A stretch of DNA of 6,861 bases from an uncultured Eubacteriales bacterium (GTDB lineage: Bacteria; Bacillota; Clostridia; Oscillospirales; Acutalibacteraceae), in NCBI GenBank assembly GCA_934667575.1, contig CAKUME010000058.1:1-6861 (forward strand), read 5' to 3'. Below the pieces are notes generated by a model. That model did not search any database. It worked only from the letters and a program-made list of their open reading frames with translations, and was not told the origin of the DNA. This document shows positions 1-5,551 of the stretch, piece after piece (position 1 is the first letter of the stretch; each line of letters starts with the position of its first letter). The position numbers were made by a program, and so were the translations under genes.

Positions 1-16
1 GATTGGAGGATCTGCG

Positions 17-1009
17 ATGCAGGAAATAAAAAGAGACGCCCTCGTTTCCAAGGCGAAGGAATTGCTTGCCAGCGGCGCGGTGAATCGCGTGCTGGGCTGG
101 AAACGCGGCGAATTTGACTATGATATTACCCCCGCGCTCTTTACGCAGGCGGACGAGCTCGACCGCGACTTTGTCTGGGGCGATTTCTGCGGCGCGAACT
201 TCTCCAAGTACCTCGTGAAGGAAACCGAAAAGGACGAAGCCAAGGTGCTTGTTTTTCTCAAGCCCTGCGATACGTATAGCTTCAATCAACTGCTCACCGA
301 GCACCGCTTTAATCGTGACAAGGTCTACGCAGTGGGCGTGCCGTGCAACGGAATGCTCGATGCAAACAAGATCAAGGCGAGTGCGGAAGGCATTGCAGCG
401 GTGCGCGAAGAAGGGGACAACGTGCTGGTGGATACGCTCTACGACGGCACCGTCACGCTGAACCGGAACGATCTGCTCCCGGATCGCTGCTTGAACTGCA
501 AGTCGAAAAAGCACGTGGCTTACGATGAACTGCTGGGTGAAGACGGTGAGGTGCTCGATTCTCACCGCTTCGACGAAGTGGAAAAGCTTGAAAAAATGAC
601 GCCCGACGAGCGCTTTGCGTTCTGGCAGGGCGAGCTTTCGCGCTGCATTCGCTGCAACGCCTGCCGCGACGTATGTCCGGCGTGCACCTGTGAAAAGTGC
701 GTGTTCGATAACCCGAATTCCGGGGTGGAGAACAAAGCGGCCGCGAACTCGTTTGAAGAAAAGATGTTCCACATCATCCGCGCGTTCCATGTGGCGGGCC
801 GCTGCACCGACTGCGGTGAGTGCTCCCGGGTGTGCCCGCAGCACATTCCGCTGCATCTGCTCAACCGCAAGTTTATCCATGATATCGACTTGTTCTACGG
901 CGACTATCAGGCCGGCGCCGAAGTAGGCAGCCGCGCGCCGATTGTCAACTATACCAAGGAAGACCTGGAGCCGGCCGAAGCAGTAGAAAGAGGTGAGGAG
1001 CATGCGTAA
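17..1009 (+). CDS. 4Fe-4S dicluster subunit of a Flx/Asr-type oxidoreductase (FrhB/HydB-like)
   Basis: Predicted cytoplasmic electron-transfer subunit of 330 residues that would carry electrons between the flavin/NAD(P) subunit and the other iron-sulfur proteins of the operon. Two ferredoxin motifs are visible: C210-x2-C213-x2-C216-x3-C220-P and C263-x2-C266-x2-C269-x3-C273-P, enough for two [4Fe-4S] clusters. Further cysteines sit in a CPxCxCxxC stretch (220-228), a CLNC pair (158, 161), KPCD (84) and GVPC (110). The block VFLKPCDTYSFNQLL matches a block of the next gene, so the two are paralogs. The family (AsrA, HydB of soluble hydrogenases, FlxB/FlxC of FlxABCD-HdrABC) is recognised by motif layout; the exact subfamily is inference. 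The ATG at 17 has GGAGG at 5-9. Only 16 bases lie upstream, so the operon probably starts outside the window. The 3' end overlaps the next gene by 8 bp. Confidence 0.85.
   Translation: MQEIKRDALVSKAKELLASGAVNRVLGWKRGEFDYDITPALFTQADELDRDFVWGDFCGANFSKYLVKETEKDEAKVLVFLKPCDTYSFNQLLTEHRFNRDKVYAVGVPCNGMLDANKIKASAEGIAAVREEGDNVLVDTLYDGTVTLNRNDLLPDRCLNCKSKKHVAYDELLGEDGEVLDSHRFDEVEKLEKMTPDERFAFWQGELSRCIRCNACRDVCPACTCEKCVFDNPNSGVENKAAANSFEEKMFHIIRAFHVAGRCTDCGECSRVCPQHIPLHLLNRKFIHDIDLFYGDYQAGAEVGSRAPIVNYTKEDLEPAEAVERGEEHA
990..996 (+). promoter_or_regulatory. Ribosome binding site inside the preceding gene, sets the start at 1002
   Basis: GAGGTGA lies 5 bases before the ATG at 1002 and matches the complement of the 16S rRNA tail well. 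It argues for the ATG at 1002 rather than the in-frame GTG at 993, which would lie within this site. The site is inside the coding sequence of the upstream gene, consistent with translational coupling. Confidence 0.6.
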
Positions 1010-2030
1010 AATTTCGCTGGATCGTTTGAACGAACAATTTGCCGCGATTGCTTATCAGCAGACGCTGTATCTCCCGGTAGACACCGCCACCGGCGCAAAG
1101 TATGAAGAGTGGGCCGAGGGCAAAACGCTGTCGGACGCGCTGAACACGGTGCGCAGCGCCAAAGATTTCTTCTTCCCCCAAACGGAAAACCTCATGGATT
1201 TCAAGATGGAGGGCAAGAACATTGAGATTATCGACACCCGCAAGGAGAGCGATCCGTTTGTGGTGTTTGGTGTGCGCGCCTGTGATGTGCACAGCTTCGA
1301 TATCCTCGATCGGGTGTTTTTGTCGGAACCGGTGGACACCTATTATAAAAACCGCCGTGAGCACGGCGTGATCGTGTCGATGGCCTGCACCAAGCCGCAC
1401 GAAACTTGTTTCTGCGGCACGTTTGACATCGATGCCGCCGAACCGGCCGGTGATGTAGCCTGCTGGAAAACGGACGATGCGCTCTATATGGACGCCAAAA
1501 CCGACAAGGGCCGCGCGCTGCTCGATTCGCTCCAGGCGCTGACCGAAGAAGCCGCCGACACCGCAGCAGTGGATGCGCAAAAAGCGCAAACACACGACCG
1601 TTTGGCCAAGCTTCCGCTCGCCAATCTCAAGGCGGATGCGTTTGGTGCAGGCAAAACGAGCGAGTTTTTCAACGCGCCCGAATGGAAGAGCCTTTCGGAG
1701 GCGTGCTTGGGCTGCGGCACCTGCACCTTTGTGTGCCCGACCTGTCAGTGCTACGACATCAAGGATTTCAACACCGGCCATGGCGTGAAGCGCTTCCGCT
1801 GCTGGGATTCGTGTATGTATTCCGAATTCACCAAAATGTCGGCCGGTCAGCCGCGTCTCACGCAGCTTGAGCGGTTCCGTCAGCGCTTTATGCATAAGCT
1901 TGTGTATTTTCCCACCAATAACGACGGCGTGTTTGGATGCGTGGGCTGCGGCCGCTGTGTTGCGAAGTGCCCGATCCAAATGAACATCGTCAAGGTTATG
2001 AAAAAGTTAGGGGGCAATGAAAATGGCTGA
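1002..2030 (+). CDS. AsrA/HydB-like 4Fe-4S subunit, paralog of the preceding gene
   Basis: A 342-residue iron-sulfur subunit of the anaerobic sulfite reductase A / soluble hydrogenase beta / FlxB-FlxC group. Two ferredoxin motifs are seen: C235-x2-C238-x2-C241-x3-C245-P, continuing into CPTCQC (to C250), and C313-x2-C316-x2-C319-x3-C323-P near the C terminus. The N-terminal part has VFGVRACDVHSFDIL (88-102), aligning with VFLKPCDTYSFNQLL of the upstream gene, and a TCFCG pair (136, 138). No signal peptide or membrane segment is seen, so it should act in the cytoplasm, relaying electrons between partner subunits. The ATG at 1002 overlaps the upstream stop by 8 bp and has its own ribosome binding site; a GTG at 993 is a weaker alternative. 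In true sulfite reductase operons an AsrC siroheme subunit follows; here fumarate-reductase-like genes follow instead, so sulfite reduction is unlikely. Confidence 0.85.
   Translation: MRKISLDRLNEQFAAIAYQQTLYLPVDTATGAKYEEWAEGKTLSDALNTVRSAKDFFFPQTENLMDFKMEGKNIEIIDTRKESDPFVVFGVRACDVHSFDILDRVFLSEPVDTYYKNRREHGVIVSMACTKPHETCFCGTFDIDAAEPAGDVACWKTDDALYMDAKTDKGRALLDSLQALTEEAADTAAVDAQKAQTHDRLAKLPLANLKADAFGAGKTSEFFNAPEWKSLSEACLGCGTCTFVCPTCQCYDIKDFNTGHGVKRFRCWDSCMYSEFTKMSAGQPRLTQLERFRQRFMHKLVYFPTNNDGVFGCVGCGRCVAKCPIQMNIVKVMKKLGGNENG
2009..2014 (+). promoter_or_regulatory. Ribosome binding site that favours the start at 2023
   Basis: AGGGGG ends 8 bases before the ATG at 2023 but only 2 bases before the in-frame ATG at 2017. 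Normal spacing therefore favours 2023 as the start of the AsrB-like gene. The site lies within the end of the upstream gene. Confidence 0.5.
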
Positions 2031-2607
2031 ACTCAGAGAGCCGCTCATGCCGGTCATCGGCGTTGTCACCGATATCCGCATTGATACGCCGGATGTCAAA
2101 ACCTTCCGCGTTGTCACCCCCGACGGAAAAAAGGCGTTTGAGCATAAGCCCGGCCAGTGCGCCATGCTTTCGATCCCGGGCGTCGGCGAAGCGATGTTCT
2201 CCATCACCTCGTCGCCCACCAACACCGAATTCATGGAGTTCTCCATCAAAAAGTGCGGCTGCGTCACGCAGTGGCTCCATTCGATGGAGGTCGGTCAGCA
2301 GATCACCATCCGCGGGCCCTACGGCCATCCGTTCCCGGTGGACACCGAATTTGTTGGCCACGATATGCTCTTTATCGCCGGTGGTATCGGCCTTGCGCCG
2401 CTCCGCTCGGTTATTAACTACTGCCGTCACTACCGCGATCGCTACGGCAAGCTCGATATTGTTTACGGCTCCCGCAGCATGCAGGATCTGGTGGACTACA
2501 AAGAGATCACGAATGGGCAAACGACGCCGGGGTCAATGTGCACCTCACCATCGATCGGGAGCAGCCCGAATGGGCCGGTCATGTCGGTTTCGTGCCGAAT
2601 TATGTGA
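2023..2607 (+). CDS. N-terminal fragment of the AsrB-like subunit as it stands in the sequence
   Basis: The intact reading frame of the 5' part: FAD-binding barrel plus most of the NAD(P)-binding domain up to YKEI (residue 162), then 32 unrelated residues in the shifted frame ending at the TGA of 2605-2607. It lacks the [2Fe-2S] domain. If translated as is, it could bind flavin but could not pass electrons through the terminal cluster. Confidence 0.6.
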   Translation: MAELREPLMPVIGVVTDIRIDTPDVKTFRVVTPDGKKAFEHKPGQCAMLSIPGVGEAMFSITSSPTNTEFMEFSIKKCGCVTQWLHSMEVGQQITIRGPYGHPFPVDTEFVGHDMLFIAGGIGLAPLRSVINYCRHYRDRYGKLDIVYGSRSMQDLVDYKEITNGQTTPGSMCTSPSIGSSPNGPVMSVSCRIM

Positions 2608-2852
2608 AGGAGCTGGGCTTCTCCACCGATAAGATCGCAATTCTCTGCGGCCCGCCGATCATGATAAAATTCACGCTTGCCGGACTTCAGGAGCTGGGCT
2701 TTGACAAAACGCAGATTTACACCACGCTCGAGCTGCGCATGAAGTGCGGCATCGGCAAGTGCGGCCGCTGCAACGTGGGCGCCAAGTATGTCTGCAAAGA
2801 CGGTCCGGTTTTCCGTTGCGACCAGCTCGACGAGCTGCCGAACGAGTATTGA
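2538..2852 (+). CDS. C-terminal fragment of the AsrB-like subunit with the [2Fe-2S] motif
   Basis: Homologous frame of the 3' part. Sequence resembling AsrB/PyrK is readable from 2508 onward; the first ATG in it is 2538, which has only a weak GGGG upstream and is probably not a natural start. It carries the ILCGPPIM block of ferredoxin-reductase-type NAD(P) domains and MKCGIGKCGRCNVG plus a further YVC for the [2Fe-2S] cluster. Best treated as part of the single broken gene 2023-2852. Confidence 0.6.
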   Translation: MHLTIDREQPEWAGHVGFVPNYVKELGFSTDKIAILCGPPIMIKFTLAGLQELGFDKTQIYTTLELRMKCGIGKCGRCNVGAKYVCKDGPVFRCDQLDELPNEY

Positions 2853-2871
2853 TTAAGGAGGAGTCGGAACA

Positions 2872-3546
2872 ATGGAAAACATGGTCAATATCTATTTGTT
2901 CGGCAAGCAGTACAGCGTGCCGGATAATCTGACGATTATGCGCGCCATGGAATATGCGGGCTATCAGCTTGTGCGCGGATGCGGCTGCCGCAACGGATTC
3001 TGCGGCGCATGCGCTACTATCTACCGCATCAAGGGCGACCGGGAGCTCAAAACCTGCCTGGCTTGCCAGACCAAAGTGGAAAACAATATGTATGTGGCCA
3101 CCCTGCCGTTTTTCCCGCTGGTCAAACAAGTGTATGACATCGAAAAAATCAAGCCCGAGCAGCAGATCATGATGCAGCTGTATCCCGAGATCTATGCCTG
3201 CGTCGGCTGCAACGCCTGCACCAAGAGCTGCACCCAGTCGCTGAACGTGATGCAGTACATCGCCTATGCGCAGCGCGGCGAATTTGACAAGTGCGCCGAA
3301 GAGTCCTTTGATTGCGTGATGTGCGGCGTGTGCTCGTCCCGCTGCCCGGCCGGCATTTCGCACCCGCAGGTGGCCATGCTGGCGCGCCGCTTGAACGGCA
3401 AATACCTTGCGCCGAAGAGCGAACACCTGGAAAAGCGCGTGCAGGAGATCAAAGACGGCACGTTCAATGATTTGATTGAAGCGCTCATGGGCAAGCCGGT
3501 GGAAGAGCTCAAGGAGCTTTACAACAACCGCGAAATTGAGAAATAA
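2872..3546 (+). CDS. Fumarate reductase/succinate dehydrogenase-like iron-sulfur subunit (FrdB-like)
   Basis: A 224-residue iron-sulfur protein that should wire electrons to the flavoprotein encoded next. The N-terminal domain is a [2Fe-2S] ferredoxin fold with C39-x4-C44-x2-C47 and C62 (extra C37 and C65). The C-terminal domain has two motifs, C110-x2-C113-x2-C116-x3-C120 and C148-x2-C151-x2-C154-x3-C158-P. In classical FrdB/SdhB the second motif lacks the C151 equivalent and holds [3Fe-4S]; here two [4Fe-4S] clusters are expected. The loop between the motifs is short (28 residues against about 46 in E. coli FrdB), and the protein is slightly shorter than FrdB (about 240). No membrane anchor gene is adjacent, which fits a soluble complex. 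The ATG has AAGGAGGAG at 2855-2863, 8 bases upstream; it lies 19 bp after the preceding stop and 15 bp before the flavoprotein gene. Confidence 0.85.
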   Translation: MENMVNIYLFGKQYSVPDNLTIMRAMEYAGYQLVRGCGCRNGFCGACATIYRIKGDRELKTCLACQTKVENNMYVATLPFFPLVKQVYDIEKIKPEQQIMMQLYPEIYACVGCNACTKSCTQSLNVMQYIAYAQRGEFDKCAEESFDCVMCGVCSSRCPAGISHPQVAMLARRLNGKYLAPKSEHLEKRVQEIKDGTFNDLIEALMGKPVEELKELYNNREIEK

Positions 3547-3561
3547 GGAGGGCTCAACGTT

Positions 3562-5163
3562 ATGTATGCAAAAGAATTTCAGGAATCGTTGAAAGCAGTT
3601 GAGGCTGCGCGCGATGCCAATATCGCCTATGAGCCCGCCCGCATGACGGCCGACGAGAAGGACACGCTTCTGGCGGCATATCATCCGGATTACAAAAAGA
3701 GCGAGTTTGCCGAACTCAAAATCGGCCCCAACAAAGGGGAGTCGGTTCCGCACGAGCTGTGCGAAATGCTTCAGGCACACAGCCGCATTCAGGCCGGTGA
3801 CGTGGATCTTTCGGACATTCGCTACGATGTGGATGTGCTGATTATCGGCGGCGGCGGCGCGGGTGCGTCGGCGGCCATCGAGGCGGACAATGCAGGCGCC
3901 AAGACCATGATCGTGACGAAGCTGCGTATTGGCGATGCCAACACCATGATGGCCGAGGGCGGCATTCAGGCGGCAGATAAGCCGAACGATTCGCCCGCAA
4001 TCCACTTTTTGGATGCATTTGGCGGCGGTCACTTTGCTGCCAAGCGCGAGCTGCTAGCCAAACTGGTCTGCGATGCACCGGAAGCCATTCAATGGCTGAA
4101 TAACCTTGGCGTGGAATTCGATAAAGCGCCGGACGGTACCATGATCACCACGCACGGCGGCGGTACCTCCCGCAAGCGTATGCATGCGGCCAAGGACTAC
4201 TCCGGTGCAGAGATCATGCGCACGTTGCGCGATGAAGTGCTGAACCGCGGCATTCCGGTCGTCGATTTCACTTCGGCCGTTGAGCTGATCCTCGACGAGA
4301 ACGGCCATGCGGCCGGCGCGGTGCTGATGAATATGGAAACCCATGAGCTGATGGTCGCGCGCGCCAAAACGGTGATCATTGCGACCGGCGGCGCAGGCCG
4401 GATGCATTATCAGGGCTTCCCGACCTCGAACCACTACGGCGCAACGGCAGACGGTCTGGTGCTGGGCTATCGCGTGGGTGCAAAGCTGCTCTATGCCGAT
4501 ACGCTTCAGTATCACCCGACCGGCGCGGCGTTCCCTCAGCAGATTTTCGGTGCGCTCGTCACCGAAAAGGTGCGTTCGCTCGGTGCAAAGCTGGTCAACC
4601 GCGACGGCAAGGTCTTTATGCATCCGCTCGAGACGCGCGACGTGGCGGCGGCTTCGATCATTCGTGAATGCTCCGATCGCGACGAAGGCGTAGACACCGG
4701 CAGCGGCAAGGCAGTATGGCTGGATACGCCGATGATCGAAAAGATCGGCGGCGAGGGCACGATCGAACGCCGTATTCCCGCCATGATGCGTATGTTTGCA
4801 AGCTACGGCATCGACATTCGCAAGGAGCCGATCCTCGTTTATCCCACGCTGCACTACCAGAACGGCGGTTTGGATATCAATGTGGACTGCATGACCACCA
4901 ATGTGGAGAATCTGTTCGTGGCCGGTGAGGCGGTTGGCGGCATTCATGGCCGGAACCGTTTGATGGGCAACTCGCTGCTCGACGTGATCGTGTTTGGCCG
5001 CACGGCAGGCACCAGCGCGGCCAATAAGTCCAAGAACGTGACCGTTGGCAAACTCACGCTGGATCACATTGCCAAGTTCGACGCAGCGCGCGAAGCGGCC
5101 GGAATTCACACCGACGCAGTTTCGCCGAAGCTGCTGCCGGATTATCGCAGAAAGAAAAACTAA
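3562..5163 (+). CDS. Fumarate reductase/succinate dehydrogenase-like flavoprotein (FrdA-like), catalytic subunit
   Basis: Catalytic FAD subunit of 533 residues, predicted to reduce fumarate to succinate or act on a similar unsaturated dicarboxylate. After an N-terminal extension of about 88 residues comes the dinucleotide-binding strand DVLIIGGGGAGASAA (91-105), then AEGGIQAA, the capping domain, and ATGGAG (274-279). Four residues matching the E. coli FrdA substrate site are present: H318 in QYHPT, R359 in ETRD, H431 in HYQNGG and R466 in GRNRLMGNSL. The residue matching the histidine that binds FAD covalently is N127, so FAD is probably held non-covalently, as in L-aspartate oxidase and soluble fumarate reductases. 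L-aspartate oxidase is less likely, because an FrdB-like gene precedes and no NAD-synthesis genes are near. No signal peptide is seen; the complex should be cytoplasmic. AAGGAGGG at 3545-3552 supports the ATG. Confidence 0.88.
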   Translation: MYAKEFQESLKAVEAARDANIAYEPARMTADEKDTLLAAYHPDYKKSEFAELKIGPNKGESVPHELCEMLQAHSRIQAGDVDLSDIRYDVDVLIIGGGGAGASAAIEADNAGAKTMIVTKLRIGDANTMMAEGGIQAADKPNDSPAIHFLDAFGGGHFAAKRELLAKLVCDAPEAIQWLNNLGVEFDKAPDGTMITTHGGGTSRKRMHAAKDYSGAEIMRTLRDEVLNRGIPVVDFTSAVELILDENGHAAGAVLMNMETHELMVARAKTVIIATGGAGRMHYQGFPTSNHYGATADGLVLGYRVGAKLLYADTLQYHPTGAAFPQQIFGALVTEKVRSLGAKLVNRDGKVFMHPLETRDVAAASIIRECSDRDEGVDTGSGKAVWLDTPMIEKIGGEGTIERRIPAMMRMFASYGIDIRKEPILVYPTLHYQNGGLDINVDCMTTNVENLFVAGEAVGGIHGRNRLMGNSLLDVIVFGRTAGTSAANKSKNVTVGKLTLDHIAKFDAAREAAGIHTDAVSPKLLPDYRRKKN

Positions 5164-5181
5164 AGAAAGCTGGTTTATCCA

Positions 5182-5499
5182 ATGATTACCGATTTACTCG
5201 AAGCGCTTACTATATTCTGCTTTGGCCTTTCGTGGCCGATCTCCATTCGTAAATCCATCGTTTCCCGCACCGCCAGGGGCAAGAGCTTGTTTTTTGAAGT
5301 TTTTCTGCTGATCGGCTATGCCTGCGGCATTGCGCGCAAGGTCATTCAGGTAGTCGGCGGAGCCAGCGGTTTCATTTTCTACCTCAGCTTCTTTTTCTAT
5401 GTGCTGAACTTCATCGAAATTTCGATTGATGTTGCGCTCTATTTCCGGAATAAAAAGCTGGATGACGAAGCGGATCGTGCGGCAGCTGCGCGCGCCTGA
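5182..5499 (+). CDS. Small PQ-loop-like (SemiSWEET-type) membrane protein
   Basis: A 105-residue protein with about three hydrophobic segments (roughly 4-20, 36-57 and 62-87) and a charged, Ala-rich C-terminal tail. The segment FGLSWPISIRKSIVSRTARG (14-33) followed by KSL resembles a PQ-loop: a proline at the end of the first helix, a basic loop, then G-K/x-S-L entering the next helix. Proteins of one such unit, the SemiSWEETs, dimerise to carry sugars, but many PQ-loop proteins of this size have no known substrate. It starts 18 bp after the flavoprotein stop with only a weak purine-rich stretch (AAAGAAAG at 5162-5169) as ribosome binding site. The context may suggest a role linked to the redox operon (for instance exchange of an organic acid), but this is conjecture. 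Confidence 0.75.
   Translation: MITDLLEALTIFCFGLSWPISIRKSIVSRTARGKSLFFEVFLLIGYACGIARKVIQVVGGASGFIFYLSFFFYVLNFIEISIDVALYFRNKKLDDEADRAAAARA
5413..5454 (+). promoter_or_regulatory. Candidate internal promoter with abutting 14-bp palindrome, upstream of rex
   Basis: ATCGAAATTTCGAT at 5413-5426 is a perfect 14-bp palindrome. It touches a TTGATG (5426-5431) that stands 17 bases before AATAAA (5449-5454); each hexamer matches four of six consensus positions. This could be a regulated promoter for rex inside the membrane-protein gene. The palindrome does not match the known Rex operator pattern (TTGTnAA-n4-TTnACAA) and may be a coding coincidence. Confidence 0.2.
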
Positions 5500-5551
5500 G
5501 CCAGTCTGAGGCAGAAGGCAGGCGAATTTGTGAGCAAAGGAGGGACGCCCG

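Larger units (their letters stand above)
2023..2852 (+). pseudogene. AsrB/FlxA/PyrK-like FAD-NAD(P)-[2Fe-2S] subunit, split by a single-base frameshift
   Basis: This would be the NAD(P)H-handling subunit of the complex: a ferredoxin-NADP reductase fold with a C-terminal [2Fe-2S] cluster, as in AsrB, FlxA, HydG of soluble hydrogenases and PyrK. Visible in the first frame are the flavin-site block GEAMFSITSSP (55-65) and the nucleotide-binding block IAGGIGLAPLRSV (118-130). Homology then moves to the -1 frame at about 2508, where HEWANDAGVNVHLTIDREQP and the cluster motif C-x4-C-x2-C-x7-C follow. Restoring one base (for example reading ATC CAC instead of ATCAC at 2506-2510) gives one 276-residue protein, close to the usual length of about 265-280. 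No slippery heptamer is seen, so this is a sequencing error or a real mutation. If the base is truly missing, the complex has lost its NAD(P)H entry point. Start 2023 is chosen from the AGGGGG spacing; 2017 is possible. Confidence 0.8.

Noticed and set aside
1..29. End of an upstream gene reading in frame 3 to the TAA at 27-29
   Set aside because: Only eight codons would be visible, which is too little to support a gene, although an upstream operon member ending here is plausible.
945..1979. Long minus-strand open frame opposite the second iron-sulfur gene
   Set aside because: Its translation is rich in His, Arg and Ala with no motifs, and the + strand protein here has clear ferredoxin motifs. 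It is a shadow frame in GC-rich coding DNA.
2497..2515. Programmed -1 ribosomal frameshift in the AsrB-like gene
   Set aside because: The required shift is -1, but no X-XXY-YYZ slippery heptamer or clear downstream stem is seen, and this family is not known to use recoding. A missing base is simpler.
2671..4032. 453-codon minus-strand open frame
   Set aside because: It spans parts of three well-supported + strand genes and their ribosome binding sites, and its product shows no recognisable domain.
4054..5109. 351-codon minus-strand open frame opposite the flavoprotein
   Set aside because: It lies opposite the conserved FrdA motifs; its composition is that of an antisense shadow.
5493..5524. 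CGCCTG/CAGGCG inverted repeat after the PQ-loop gene as a terminator
   Set aside because: The stem is 6 bp with a 20-base loop and no T-run follows; read-through to rex is more likely.
5527..5538. Possible Rex operator before rex (TTTGTGAGCAAA)
   Set aside because: It contains a TTGTGA half-site but no matching second half at the required spacing; only a 4-bp inverted repeat remains.
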